64,000 nucleotides of DNA. Origin: Pandoraea bronchicola. GTDB lineage: Bacteria; Pseudomonadota; Gammaproteobacteria; Burkholderiales; Burkholderiaceae. Shown piece by piece: positions 35,032-46,308 of this stretch (position 1 is the first letter of the stretch; each line of letters starts with the position of its first letter). The notes beneath the pieces are model-generated. The model searched no databases, had not been told where the DNA came from, and worked only from the letters and a program-made list of their open reading frames with translations. A program made the translations under genes and the position numbers. The stretch spans positions 248,001-312,000 of the forward strand of contig NZ_CABPST010000004.1 in NCBI RefSeq assembly GCF_902459805.1, given 5' to 3'.

Positions 35032-35238
35032 GGCGATCCGTGAACGGTAGGAGGGAAGCAGGGCTGAAAAGGTGGACAGCGTCGCGCCGCAAACTCAAAG
35101 TGGCCCAATCCATAGCACGACAAATGGCGCTTCGAATTATACAAGTTAGACCTTATTCTTATCTCCACGACGCTTGTTCCGTTAATTGCAACGCGGCAAG
35201 TGATCCCCCCAAGTCATGAAGATCAGCGGAGAGATTCG

Positions 35239-35898
35239 ATGGAGTTGGCTCAAAGAGAAGCGGTCGGGGCAAAGTTCAGCGCCGCCGCCATGCAACGCGC
35301 GCAGGCCCTCACGTGGGAAGCGACCGAGAAGATCGCCGCCCTCATCAAGCCAGGCATGCGGGAATCGGAAGCCATTACCGCGAGCAAGACACTGCTCGGC
35401 ACGCTCGGCATGGATCGCATCTGGCATCCGGTGCTGATTCGCTTCGGCGAGAACACGCTGCGCACCTTCAGTGAGCGCAGCGACAACGATCCGGTACTCG
35501 GCGACGACGACATCTACTTCATCGATATCGGCGTGGTGTTCGACGCGCACGAGGGCGACTGCGGCGTCACGCGCACGACCGGCGCCGACCCAGAAATGCA
35601 GCGCTGCGCCGACGACGCGAAGCGCTTGTTCGGCATCGTGCAGGATCATTGGCGCACGCAGGGGGTGAGCGGTCAGGCCCTGTACGCGTTCGCAAAGGCG
35701 CAGGCCGAGACGATGGGCTGGGTGCTCAACCTCGACATGAAGGGCCACCGCGTCAGCGACTTCCCTCACGCTATCTACAAGGCCGGCAAACTGGCCGACC
35801 TGACCGATACGCCCAACGGCGGCCTGTGGATTCTGGAGATCCAGATCGCACATCCGACGCGTGCGTTCGGCGCGTTCTACGAAGATCTGCTGGTCTGA
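35239..35898 (+). CDS. M24-family metallopeptidase (Xaa-Pro/methionine aminopeptidase fold)
   Basis: 219 residues from MELAQREAVG, with GGAG 8 bases upstream. A short pita-bread catalytic domain without the N-terminal half of full Xaa-Pro peptidases. Metal ligand candidates are Asp96 (FIDIG) and Asp107 (EGDCGVTRT), spaced by 11 as in methionine aminopeptidase, a His in KGHRVSDFPH, Glu in WILEIQIAHP and a Glu close to the C-terminus (AFYEDLL). Divergent from a MocR regulator, so probably induced by an amino compound. Whether it cleaves peptides or acts as a creatinase-like hydrolase is unknown. Confidence 0.82.
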   Translation: MELAQREAVGAKFSAAAMQRAQALTWEATEKIAALIKPGMRESEAITASKTLLGTLGMDRIWHPVLIRFGENTLRTFSERSDNDPVLGDDDIYFIDIGVVFDAHEGDCGVTRTTGADPEMQRCADDAKRLFGIVQDHWRTQGVSGQALYAFAKAQAETMGWVLNLDMKGHRVSDFPHAIYKAGKLADLTDTPNGGLWILEIQIAHPTRAFGAFYEDLLV

Positions 35899-36426
35899 TT
35901 CGCCTGACGAGCGGCAGCATCCAACGTTGCCGCTCAACACCGCGTTGACTCTGGCTCCGTCTTCGCTCCGAAAGTGCCAGCCTCGCTGGCGCTACGCGAA
36001 GCCCGTGACAGCGTGGTGACAGCACAACAGCCTCAGCGGAGAATCGCATCGATTCGCGCCGTTTCGGGTCACGATCTCCCCCGTTTCGGCGGCCAATCCC
36101 CCGATTTCCATCTGGCCCTAAATATCGCTCAACGCTTGCCGGTGAAGGCGTTAGCGCATATGCAGGAAATGTCCAGCGCCCCCCCGATATGGCGTCGTGG
36201 CCCGCCACCCGGACTTTTGGCGCATCTTTCCCCAATTACCCGTTATGCGTTAACGTTCGCTAGTCGACGGAACTTTTACGCACGTCACTCACACGGCAGC
36301 GGAGACGTCGCCCCGGAGCAGTACCGGCCTCAGGTACTGTGCGCGGGCGAGTTGCCGGTCGTGCGTCCGTCGCCAGCGCCGTTGAAGTTCCACCTATCTC
36401 GCTCAGACAAGAACCATAGAAAAACG
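35899..36426. other. 528-base intergenic region before the exported gamma-glutamyltransferase
   Basis: No convincing gene. A hairpin GAGCGGCA/TGCCGCTC (35909-35916 and 35928-35935) just after the M24 stop may end that transcript but lacks a T-run. A short inverted repeat CAGTAC/GTACTG lies at 36319-36339. The open frame running into ggt from 35974 has no family signal and is taken as untranslated leader. Confidence 0.5.
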
Positions 36427-38154
<1,728 letters not shown>

Positions 38155-38230
38155 GGTTATGAGGTCATGAGGTCATGACGTGATCACGGGATCCGGACGG
38201 TATTCACCGCCGTTCGGAACCGGTCAGCCG

Positions 38231-38261
38231 ATGGGGCCGCGCAAGCGGCCCCATTTGTTTT
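38231..38261 (+). terminator. Rho-independent terminator after ggt
   Basis: Perfect 10-bp stem ATGGGGCCGC/GCGGCCCCAT with a GCAA loop, then TTGTTTT. It faces the convergent metI end only 9 bases away. Confidence 0.9.
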
Positions 38262-38270
38262 GCGGCGATG

Positions 38271-38915
38271 TCAGCGACGGTGATCGACGTGGCGTGCCAG
38301 CCGCTCACCGGTGAACTGCACGAGCGTGACGAGTGCGACAAGCATCGCGATCACGTTGAACATGACGCTCGTCTCATAGCGCTCGTAACCGTAGCGCACA
38401 GCCAGGTCGCCCAGACCGCCCGCACCGACGGCGCCCGCCATCGCCGATGCACCGACCATCGCAATGACCGTCACCGTCGCGCCGCCGAGAATCGCGGGCA
38501 ATGCCTCGGGCAGCAACACATGCCGCACGATATGCCAGCGACGGCAGCCCATCGCACGCGCCGCCTCGATCAGCCCCGGCTCGATCTCGCGCAGGCCGAC
38601 CTGCGTCACACGGGCAAAGAAGGGAATCAGGTGTACCGCCAGCGGCACCACGGCAGCCCATGTCCCCATCGTCGTGCCGACGATCCAGCGCGTGACGGGC
38701 AGCAGTGCCACCAAAAGAATGATGAACGGCACGGCGCGAAACAGGTTCACGACGACCGACAGCGCACGGTTCAGACGCGGTCGCGGCGCCAGGCCGCCCG
38801 GTGCGGTCACGACCAGCACCACAGCCAGCAACATCCCCACCGCGAAGACGATGGCGCAAGCGCTCGTCACCATCAGCAGGGTTTCGCCAAGCGCGCGCAG
38901 ATATTTATCGATCAT
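38271..38915 (-). CDS. metI: D/L-methionine ABC importer permease
   Basis: 214 residues from MIDKYLRALGETLLMV, five membrane helices. MetI marks: TTMGTWAAVVPLAVHLIPFF, the EAA loop GLIEAARAMGCRRWHIVRHV, and VGAGGLGDLAVRYGYERYET near the end. Last gene of metQ-metN-metI, 16 bases after metN. Confidence 0.94.
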   Translation of the reverse strand: MIDKYLRALGETLLMVTSACAIVFAVGMLLAVVLVVTAPGGLAPRPRLNRALSVVVNLFRAVPFIILLVALLPVTRWIVGTTMGTWAAVVPLAVHLIPFFARVTQVGLREIEPGLIEAARAMGCRRWHIVRHVLLPEALPAILGGATVTVIAMVGASAMAGAVGAGGLGDLAVRYGYERYETSVMFNVIAMLVALVTLVQFTGERLARHVDHRR

Positions 38916-38931
38916 GGTGTTTCCGGGAAAT

Positions 38932-39795
38932 TCAGAGGGCGTGAACCTGCGCCTGGGGGAGTGTTGCCGACGACGCGAAACGCCCTTGCCATGCGTGTTG
39001 GAGCGGACGCAGCAACGCACGTGTCGCATCTGCCTGTGGATTCGCGAAGACGTCGTCGACCGGACCCAACTCGGCAATACGTCCCTGATCGAGGACCAGC
39101 ACGCGGTCGCAAGCCTGATGAATCACGCCCATGTCGTGGGTGATGAGCACGACCGTCAGCCCGAACTCGCGCTGCACGTCGCCGAGCAGCGTGAGGATCG
39201 CATCGGTCGTCTCGGGGTCGAGTGCCGAGGTTGCCTCGTCGCACAGCAGAATCTCGGGGCGATGCACCAGCGCCCGCGCAATGCCGACACGTTGCTTCTG
39301 ACCACCCGAGAGCATCGCGGGATAGGCCTCGGCTTTGCCCGCCAGCCCCACGAGCGAGAGCAGTTCACTCACGCGCGGGGCGATCTGTGTCTTGGGCACG
39401 CCCGCCACACGCAATGGCAACGCCACGTTCTCGAAGACCGTTTTCGCCGAGAGCAGATTGAAGTGCTGGAAGATCATGCCGATGCGGCAGCGCAGGCCCA
39501 CAAGGGCATCTTCGCCGAGTGTCGCGACATCGATGCCATCGACCTTGACATGCCCGGTGCTGGGCAGCTCCAGCGCATTGATCGTGCGCAGCAGCGTGGA
39601 TTTCCCTGCGCCGCTGCGGCCGATGATGCCGAAACTCTCGCCACGTTGCACCGCGAACGAGATGTCCTGCAGCGCGGCACTCGATGCGCCCGGGTAAATC
39701 TTGCCGAGCCCATCGAAGGTGATGTGCGCGACCTCGCGCATTGCCGCTGTGGGCAGTCGGGTGACGGGGGCCGTCGAAGTGTGTCGGGTAGCCAT
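38932..39795 (-). CDS. metN: Methionine ABC importer ATPase lacking the C-terminal sensor domain
   Basis: 287 residues from [13 protein letters not shown]. Intact ATPase: Walker [36 protein letters not shown] (a MetN mark), signature [15 protein letters not shown], Walker [17 protein letters not shown]-loop LITHDMGV. After ATPase residues the chain ends in about 30 residues ([13 protein letters not shown]...), so the roughly 75-residue NIL/ACT-like domain that lets typical 340-residue MetN proteins sense cytoplasmic methionine is missing. The N-terminus is 25 residues longer than usual. Neighbours metQ and metI support the name. Confidence 0.9.
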   Translation of the reverse strand: MATRHTSTAPVTRLPTAAMREVAHITFDGLGKIYPGASSAALQDISFAVQRGESFGIIGRSGAGKSTLLRTINALELPSTGHVKVDGIDVATLGEDALVGLRCRIGMIFQHFNLLSAKTVFENVALPLRVAGVPKTQIAPRVSELLSLVGLAGKAEAYPAMLSGGQKQRVGIARALVHRPEILLCDEATSALDPETTDAILTLLGDVQREFGLTVVLITHDMGVIHQACDRVLVLDQGRIAELGPVDDVFANPQADATRALLRPLQHAWQGRFASSATLPQAQVHAL

Positions 39796-39859
39796 CGCAT
39801 GTTCCTCGCTGGTGACGGGGGGTATCGGACGGGCGACGCACGTCGCGCCGCGTCTCGCC

Positions 39860-40681
39860 TCAGAACGCCGGGACAACCGAACCCTGATACTTCGTCTCGA
39901 TGAACTTGCGCACTTCGTCAGACTGATATGCCTTGACCAGCGGTGCGACCCACGCCGCGTGCTTGTCCTTCTCGCGCACGGCAATGATGTTCACGTAGGG
40001 ATTGTTCTCGCGCTTTTCCACGGCGATGCCGTCGCGCGTAGCGATGAGGCCGACCTGATAGGCGAAGCTGTTGACGATGGCCGAAGCATCGACGTCAGGC
40101 AGCGAGCGCGCCAGCACGACCGAGGCGCTCTCGATGAAGTCGAGCTTGCGCGGATTGGCCGTCACGTCGGCAAGTGTGGCCGTGCCGGTGAACGGATCGA
40201 AGCCGTCGCGCAGTTTGATCAGACCGTGGTCGCGCAAAATCACGAGTGCGCGGGTCTGATTGCTCGGATCGTTCGGCAGACCGATCTTCGCGCCGGTCGG
40301 CAACGCTTCGAGCGACTTGTACTTCTTCGAGTAGAAGGCGATAGGCGAAATCAACGTGTCGGCCACCGCCACGATCTTGTAGCCGCGCTGCTTGACCTGA
40401 TCGCGCAGGAACGGAATGTGCTGGAACGAGTTCGCATCGAGATCGCCGTTATTGAGCGCTTCGTTCGGGCTCGCGGTACCGGTGATCACCACCGGTTCGA
40501 CGTTCAGGCCACGCGATTTCGCGACCTTCGTGACGACTTCCCATATCTCCTCGTCGACACCGCCACGCACGCCAACTTTGAGCGGCTTGTCGGCAGCATG
40601 CGCGCCCATCGCCCCCAGCGAGCCGATGGCCAGTGCGAGCGAGAGACTGCCGAGCAGGCGAAACAATTGGCGGCGTTGCAT
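39860..40681 (-). CDS. metQ: Methionine-binding protein of the NlpA/MetQ family
   Basis: 273 residues from [20 protein letters not shown]. The signal peptide ends [12 protein letters not shown] with no lipobox cysteine, so this one should be a free periplasmic protein, unlike the lipoprotein MetQ of E. coli. Family marks: [54 protein letters not shown] and [11 protein letters not shown]. It binds methionine for MetNI. First gene of the operon; the promoter should lie in 40682-40875. Confidence 0.92.
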   Translation of the reverse strand: MQRRQLFRLLGSLSLALAIGSLGAMGAHAADKPLKVGVRGGVDEEIWEVVTKVAKSRGLNVEPVVITGTASPNEALNNGDLDANSFQHIPFLRDQVKQRGYKIVAVADTLISPIAFYSKKYKSLEALPTGAKIGLPNDPSNQTRALVILRDHGLIKLRDGFDPFTGTATLADVTANPRKLDFIESASVVLARSLPDVDASAIVNSFAYQVGLIATRDGIAVEKRENNPYVNIIAVREKDKHAAWVAPLVKAYQSDEVRKFIETKYQGSVVPAF

Positions 40682-41004
40682 GGAGGGTTCCTTTTGATTT
40701 GGGTCGGGAGGGGGCCGGTTCAGGCGAAGGCACAGTCTAGGAAACCGCCCCGGTTGCCGTCCAATAACAAATCGCGCAAAGCAAATACGGCACGCGACGC
40801 AGAGCATTCGTACGCCGAAGGTTCGATATAGGTAACTTTTGGTAATACGCCGCGCCCAAACTCAGGAACTCCTCGTTGACGTGCCGTCCAACAGGTTTCC
40901 CCGTGTATTGCGCCTGTGTCCTGCGTGGCGGCCGCCGCCGCGCGAGGCTGTTCTTTTGCATGCACGCGTCGACCGTCACCCTCTCACTACGGAATCGCGC
41001 GAAG
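40682..41004. other. Divergent intergenic region between metQ and the D,D-endopeptidase gene
   Basis: 323 bases. It must hold the metQ promoter (minus) and that of the peptidase gene (plus). A GGTAAC/GGTAAT direct repeat lies at about 40831-40844. I see no SAM-riboswitch-like fold. Part of 40876-41004 stays open in the peptidase frame but shows no conserved coding. Confidence 0.45.
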
Positions 41005-42258
41005 ATGTCTGCCCTGTGGTATCCGCTGATCAGCCCCTGCCTGCCCCGTCTCTATCGTCTGCCGCCACGCGCCATCGCGCTCGCGCGTCTCGTGCTCTTC
41101 GGCGTGATCTTGCTTATCGCAGGACTGCCTGTCAGCGATGCGCTCGCCGCCACGGCCCATCACTCGAGCACAGGCAAGCGCCGTGACGAAGCCGTCAAGA
41201 AGAAGAAAGCGGCGGCAAAAAAGCCGTCGAAGACCACGCACCGAAAGGCGGCGGCAGCGAGTCCATCGCGCAAACGGGCGGCGAGTCGTCAGGCAAAAGC
41301 GCCCTCTGGCCACAAGGCTGCGAAACCACCGCGTCAGGCGAAAGCGGCGGTGAAACATTCCTCAGTGGCAGCAAAGCGCGGTTCCGCCGCGGTTGCCCGT
41401 GCGGCCGCAGCCGCCACCGCTGCATCAACCCAGATTGCCAAAGCGGCCCCCGCCAAGGTCAGTACCGACGCGAAACCCCGGTTGCTCGCACGCTGCGGCT
41501 TCACCCCGGCCTCACGCAAGCATTTGTTCTCGCGGGCCGTCTATATCGTCGATGAGAAAACGAACACGCCACTCTTTGCGCGTAATGCGGATCAGGTACG
41601 GCCGATTGCGTCGCTGTCCAAGCTGATGACGGCCATGGTCTGGCTCGATAGCGCTCCGGCGATGCGCACGCCGCTCGCCGTAACGAGCGCGGATCTCGAT
41701 ACGCTCAAGTTCACGCGCTCGCGCCTCGCGGTGGGCTCGACACTCTCGCGCGCCGACATGTTGCACATCTCTTTGATGGCGTCGGAGAACCGTGCGGCCG
41801 CGGCGTTGAGCCGCGACTATCCGGGCGGACGCACCGCCTTCATCTCCGCCATGAACGCCAAGGCTCGTGCCCTGAACATGCCCAACACACGTTTCGAAAA
41901 CGCGACCGGGTTGTCGCCGCGCAATGTGTCGACGGCGCGCGAGCTGGCGCATCTGGTGCGTGCGTCGAACCGCTATGCGCTCATCCGCCGCTATTCGATC
42001 GATCATCAGCAACGCGTGCGCACGGGCAAAGGGCAATTGCAGTACGTCAATACGAATCGCCTGGTGCGCTACGGGAAAGTGAATGCGAGTGTGCAGAAGA
42101 CGGGATTCATCAACGAATCGGGGCACAACATGGTGATGCGCGTGATGGTGCACAAGCGTCGTCCCGTCATCGTGACGATGCTCGGCAGCGACACCCCTGA
42201 AGGCTCTCGCCTGGATGGCGTGCGCATCGCGCATTGGTTGTCGTGTTCGCTGCAATGA
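41005..42258 (+). CDS. D-alanyl-D-alanine endopeptidase (PbpG/PBP7-like) with long Lys/Ala linker
   Basis: 417 residues from MSALWYPLISP; ATG at 40960 is an alternative. A membrane or signal segment (about 23-48, ALARLVLFGVILLIAGLPVS) is followed by about 100 residues rich in Lys, Ala, Ser and Arg (KKKKAAAKKPSKTTHRKAAA and similar), then the S11 peptidase domain from about 165. Active-site triads: SLSK in IASLSKLMTAM, SEN in LMASENRAAAA, and KTG in VQKTGFINESGHN. It cuts D-Ala-mDAP cross-links in peptidoglycan. The basic linker is far longer than in E. coli PBP7 and could hold the enzyme to wall polymers or membrane. Confidence 0.88.
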   Translation: MSALWYPLISPCLPRLYRLPPRAIALARLVLFGVILLIAGLPVSDALAATAHHSSTGKRRDEAVKKKKAAAKKPSKTTHRKAAAASPSRKRAASRQAKAPSGHKAAKPPRQAKAAVKHSSVAAKRGSAAVARAAAAATAASTQIAKAAPAKVSTDAKPRLLARCGFTPASRKHLFSRAVYIVDEKTNTPLFARNADQVRPIASLSKLMTAMVWLDSAPAMRTPLAVTSADLDTLKFTRSRLAVGSTLSRADMLHISLMASENRAAAALSRDYPGGRTAFISAMNAKARALNMPNTRFENATGLSPRNVSTARELAHLVRASNRYALIRRYSIDHQQRVRTGKGQLQYVNTNRLVRYGKVNASVQKTGFINESGHNMVMRVMVHKRRPVIVTMLGSDTPEGSRLDGVRIAHWLSCSLQ

Positions 42259-42301
42259 AGCGCGCGCCCGGCGCAGAGCGAGCGCGCATTGGGCTTGCCG
42301 G

Positions 42302-43813
42302 TCAGCGCGTGCGCGCGTGCCAGCAGCACCAGACGGCCGTCGCGAAGAGCAGCAACGCCCCCGCGCCGATCACGGCGTTGAACCCGTCATTGAAGGCGGT
42401 ATTCGCCACGGTCGTAAGTGCGTCGGCAAGCGCCGGCGGTAGGTGCTCCGCGACCCACTGAGCTTCGTCGAGACTGTCGCGCACGGTGCCGGGCAATGTC
42501 GCTGTCTGCGGCACATCCATCGAGCGGCCGTAGACAAACGTCAGCAGGCTGCCCATGAACGTCACCCCCAGCGCGCCGCCGAGTTCGTAGGACACCTCTT
42601 CGACCGACGCCGCCATGCCGGCGCGCTCAGGCGGTGCACTCTGCATGATGGTGCTCGATGCGGCAGTCATCGTTGCGCCGACGCCAAGGCCGAGCGTCGC
42701 CAGCGAGAGCGCCGACAACACGAGGCCCATATCGCGAAGCACCAGGTAGCCGGCCATACCGGCCGCCGACGTCAGCAGTGCAATCGGCAGCATCCGTGCG
42801 CCCATGCGCGGCAGCAGGCGCCCGGCAATCGGGCCTGCCACGAAAGCGGCCAGTGACAGCGGCAGGTTCGCCAATCCAGCTTCCAGCGGGGAATACCCGA
42901 GAACCAGTTGCAGACGCTGGCTGAACACCAGTTGCATGCCGATCAACGCGGCGGCCGCCACCAATGCCGCCGCCACCGCGCCAGAGAATGCCGGATTGCG
43001 GAACAGCGCGAAGTCGAGCAACGGATGTTCGCTGCGTAGCTGCCGGCGCACGAAGGCCCACAGGAAAACGGTACCCACGATCAGCGCGACGACGATCGTC
43101 GCCCCGTGCGGCGAAGGCTTGCCGGCGCTCTTGATCGCATACGTCAGACCGATCAGGCCGACCATGAAAAGCATCGATCCGAACCAGTCCCAAGGTTGCT
43201 TCGACGTTGCACCGCCCTTCGGAATCAGCCACCACGCGAGTGGCAATGCGATCAGCACGATGGGCACGTTGATCAGGAATACCGAGCCCCACCAGAAATG
43301 CTCGAGCAACGCGCCGCCGACAATGGGCCCAAACGCCGCACCGCCGGAAGCGACCGATGCCCAGATACCGATAGCGAGCGCTTGCTCATGTGCGTCGGCA
43401 AAGGTCAGGCGGATCAGCGACAACGTGGCGGGCATCATCATGGCCGCACCGACGCCGAGGAACCCGCGCGCGCCGATCAGGAAGTTGGCATTAGGCGCCA
43501 ATGCCGCGGCGAGCGACGCCACGCCAAAGACCACCAGCCCGGCAAGGAAAAGACGCTTGTGGCCAAGTCGATCGCCGAGCGTGCCCATGCCGAGCAACAG
43601 GCCCGACACCACCAGTGCGTAGGCGTTCACGATCCACAGCTTGGCGGAAGCCGTCGCTGCAAGATCGTGGGTCAGACGAGGCAGTGCCGTATAGAGCACC
43701 GTCATGTCGATCACGATGAGCAGCAGCGCCACCGATACGACGGCAAGCACCCACCAACGGCGTGCGCCGCTCGACTGGATTGCCGGATGCGATGAAGTGG
43801 GCAGACTGGACAT
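42302..43813 (-). CDS. DHA2-type 14-TM multidrug exporter (SmvA/QacA-like)
   Basis: 503 residues from MSSLPTSSHPAIQ, with AAAGGAG 7 bases upstream. Fourteen membrane helices expected. DHA2 marks: LIVIDMTVLYTALPRLTHDL in helix 1 (the D-x-T-V-x-x-x-A-L-P motif), GDRLGHKRLFLAG in the helix 2-3 loop, and ASGGAAFGPIVGGALLEHF, the helix 5 antiporter motif C. Such proteins expel quaternary ammonium and dye cations with protons. No TetR-type regulator is adjacent. Convergent with the peptidase gene. Confidence 0.9.
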   Translation of the reverse strand: MSSLPTSSHPAIQSSGARRWWVLAVVSVALLLIVIDMTVLYTALPRLTHDLAATASAKLWIVNAYALVVSGLLLGMGTLGDRLGHKRLFLAGLVVFGVASLAAALAPNANFLIGARGFLGVGAAMMMPATLSLIRLTFADAHEQALAIGIWASVASGGAAFGPIVGGALLEHFWWGSVFLINVPIVLIALPLAWWLIPKGGATSKQPWDWFGSMLFMVGLIGLTYAIKSAGKPSPHGATIVVALIVGTVFLWAFVRRQLRSEHPLLDFALFRNPAFSGAVAAALVAAAALIGMQLVFSQRLQLVLGYSPLEAGLANLPLSLAAFVAGPIAGRLLPRMGARMLPIALLTSAAGMAGYLVLRDMGLVLSALSLATLGLGVGATMTAASSTIMQSAPPERAGMAASVEEVSYELGGALGVTFMGSLLTFVYGRSMDVPQTATLPGTVRDSLDEAQWVAEHLPPALADALTTVANTAFNDGFNAVIGAGALLLFATAVWCCWHARTR

Positions 43814-44135
43814 CGGAAAGCTCCTTTTACGGCGCAAGCCCCCTTTTCCCCTGAGGAGCCGCGCGTTCTCTTTTATTTATAGGGAAAACCCGCATAATCC
43901 ATCAATAAATCGATTGGGAAAAGTTGGATTCCATCGAGTAAATAGATAGGCTTTCGGTGCTTTAGCCTAAACCGGTTGTCAGACGGGGTTGTGTGAGTGA
44001 GCGCCTGCTCCACGCGTCCGAAATATGCGATTCGAACGGTCGTTCCATGTCTGCCGTCAAGACTGGCGGCGCACTACGGGGGCGCATACAATTTGCGCCA
44101 CATTCTCATTGGGCGAAAATCCCCCCGATTCATAC
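43814..44135. other. Divergent intergenic region between the exporter and the OPT gene
   Basis: 322 bases, locally AT-rich at about 43865-43960 with several TAAAT/ATAAT-like blocks that could be -10 boxes for either direction. No gene and no clear inverted repeat that I would trust. Confidence 0.4.
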
Positions 44136-46211
44136 ATGGCATCTCTTCCGACCCGAATTCCCGACACCGTCTCGCTCCCAGAATTGACGGTGCGCGGCAT
44201 GATCCTCGGCGCCCTGATCACTGTGGTGTTCACCGCTTCCAACGTCTACCTTGGCCTGAAGGTCGGGCTGACCTTCTCCTCATCGATTCCGGCGGCTGTC
44301 ATTTCCATGGCCGTGTTGCGTGCGCTGCGTGGCGGGAACATTCTCGAGAACAACATGGTGCAGACGCAGGCGTCTGCGGCTGGCACCCTCTCGTCGATCA
44401 TTTTCGTGTTGCCGGGCTTGTTGATGATCGGTCACTGGCAAGGCTTCCCGTTTGGCTTGACGCTCGCGATATGCGCGTCGGGTGGCATTCTTGGTGTGCT
44501 GTTCACCATCCCTTTGCGGCGTGCGATGGTCGTCGACAGCGATCTTCCGTACCCCGAAGGTGTCGCGGCAGCAGAGATTCTTCGCGTTGGCAGCGAGGGG
44601 GACGACGTGACGGCGGCCGACGGAAAGGCCTCACCGGCGCGCGCGGGTGCCAACGAAGCCAGTGGTGTGCGCGAAATCGCGTTCGGTGGTGCGATCTCGG
44701 CACTGTTCGCCTTGGCGACGGCGGGCCTGAAGGTGTTGGGTGAGAGCATTACGGTGTGGATCCCGGCCGGCGCCGCCGTGTTCCGCCTGACGACCGGCTT
44801 CTCCCTCGCGTTGATCGGTGCGGGTTATCTCATCGGGATGGTGTCGGGCATCGCGATTCTGCTTGGCATTGTCTTTAGCTGGGGCATTGCCGTGCCGGTG
44901 CTGACGTCTATTACGCCGAACACCGACGGCCAGGCGATCGCCGCGTTTGCCAACGGACTCTGGCAGCACAAGGTGCGATTCATGGGTGCCGGTGTCATTG
45001 GCGTGTCTGCGATCTGGACACTCATCACGCTCGCGAAGCCGATGGTCGATGGCGTGAAGACGTCGTTCACCGCGCTGGGACAATCGCGCGGCACACGCGG
45101 CAAGAGCGCTGCACCGGGACGCACCGAGCAAGACCTCTCGCCGTATTGGGTGATTGGGCTCACGCTCGTTTGCGTGGCCGTGTGGGTCGTGACATTCGGT
45201 GTGTTCCTTGCGCAGGCCCCCTTATCGTTCGGCGGCATTGCGACGCTGGTGGCTTGCAGTGTGGTGTTTGCGGTGGTTTTCGGCTTTCTTGTGGCGGCGG
45301 CCTGCGGCTATATGGCCGGACTGGTGGGCTCGTCGGCCAGCCCGATTTCGGGTATCGGGATCGTTGCCGTCGTGCTCGTCTCGCTGCTGATTCTCAGCGT
45401 CAGCCAGGCGAGCGGGCTGCTCGACACGAGTGAGGGCAGCAAGCTCGCGATTGCGCTGGCCTTGTTCACGACGTCGGCCGTCATCGCCATTGCGACGATT
45501 TCGAATGACAACCTGCAGGATCTGAAGACGGGTTGGCTCGTAGGTGCAACGCCGTGGCGTCAGCAGGTGGCGCTGCTCGTCGGCTGCGTGGTCGGCGCCG
45601 CGGTGATTCCCCCGGTGCTGAACCTGCTGTACAACGCCTATGGCTTTACCGATGCGTTGCCGCGTCCGGGCATGGATCCGTCGCAGGCCCTTTCCGCACC
45701 GCAGGCTATTTTGATGACAGCGATCGCTAAAGGCATCTTCACGCACAAGCTCGATTGGTCGATGCTTGGCATTGGTGCGCTGCTTGGGCTCGCACTGATC
45801 GCCGTTGACGCCGTACTGGCCAAGCGAGGCGGTGTCGCGCGACTGCCGGTGATTGCCGTGGGCATCGGCATCTATCTGCCGCCGACTATTGGTTCGGTGC
45901 TGGTGATTGGTGCGCTGTTGGGCTGGATCGCGCAACGCGTGCTGAAAGCGCGCGCGAAGGCGCAGGGCAAGGACTTTGGTCCGTTCGCCGAAGCGGCTGA
46001 ACGTCGAGGCGTGTTGCTCGCGTCGGGCTTGATCGTCGGTGAGAGTCTTGTCGGTGTGGCGATGGCGATGGTGGTCGGCTTCACGGGTTCCGACTCGCCG
46101 CTGGCGATCGTCGGGAGTGGTTTTGCCCCGACATCCGAATGGCTGGCACTGGTTGTGTTCGCAGGTATCTGTGTCGTGCTGGTTCGACGCGTTCTCGCTA
46201 CGACGCGGTAA
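44136..46211 (+). CDS. OPT-family oligopeptide transporter
   Basis: 691 residues from MASLPTRIPDTVSLPELTVRG, about 16 membrane helices. Bacterial OPT marks: NVYLGLKVGLTFSSSIPAAV, NNMVQTQASAAGTLSSIIFV and the LPYPEGVAAAEILRVG motif. The loop at about 155-180 is polar. These carriers import peptides or metal-chelating peptides with protons. The gene's bias is slightly more GT-rich than its neighbours, though it reads as native. Ends before a large stem-loop. Confidence 0.93.
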   Translation: MASLPTRIPDTVSLPELTVRGMILGALITVVFTASNVYLGLKVGLTFSSSIPAAVISMAVLRALRGGNILENNMVQTQASAAGTLSSIIFVLPGLLMIGHWQGFPFGLTLAICASGGILGVLFTIPLRRAMVVDSDLPYPEGVAAAEILRVGSEGDDVTAADGKASPARAGANEASGVREIAFGGAISALFALATAGLKVLGESITVWIPAGAAVFRLTTGFSLALIGAGYLIGMVSGIAILLGIVFSWGIAVPVLTSITPNTDGQAIAAFANGLWQHKVRFMGAGVIGVSAIWTLITLAKPMVDGVKTSFTALGQSRGTRGKSAAPGRTEQDLSPYWVIGLTLVCVAVWVVTFGVFLAQAPLSFGGIATLVACSVVFAVVFGFLVAAACGYMAGLVGSSASPISGIGIVAVVLVSLLILSVSQASGLLDTSEGSKLAIALALFTTSAVIAIATISNDNLQDLKTGWLVGATPWRQQVALLVGCVVGAAVIPPVLNLLYNAYGFTDALPRPGMDPSQALSAPQAILMTAIAKGIFTHKLDWSMLGIGALLGLALIAVDAVLAKRGGVARLPVIAVGIGIYLPPTIGSVLVIGALLGWIAQRVLKARAKAQGKDFGPFAEAAERRGVLLASGLIVGESLVGVAMAMVVGFTGSDSPLAIVGSGFAPTSEWLALVVFAGICVVLVRRVLATTR

Positions 46212-46265
46212 CGCGCAAGTCGAGCGAGTTCGATAGTGGTTAGTGTTTTGGATTTTATATCTACG

Positions 46266-46308
46266 CTGTGAGCCCCTGGGTCCTCGATCGGCATCGAGGG
46301 GCTCACAG
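46266..46308 (+). terminator. Two-tier stem-loop after the OPT gene
   Basis: Outer arms CTGTGAGCC/GGCTCACAG, inner arms CCTCGAT/ATCGAGG around CGGC, separated by a 7-base bulge. About 55 bases after the OPT stop; no T-run, so a transcript-end or stabilising structure. It also marks the border to the decayed region before the T6SS locus. Confidence 0.6.

Noticed and set aside
40682-40875. SAM riboswitch or S-box upstream of metQ
   Set aside because: No nested stems or conserved riboswitch core could be found by eye, and no terminator hairpin precedes metQ.
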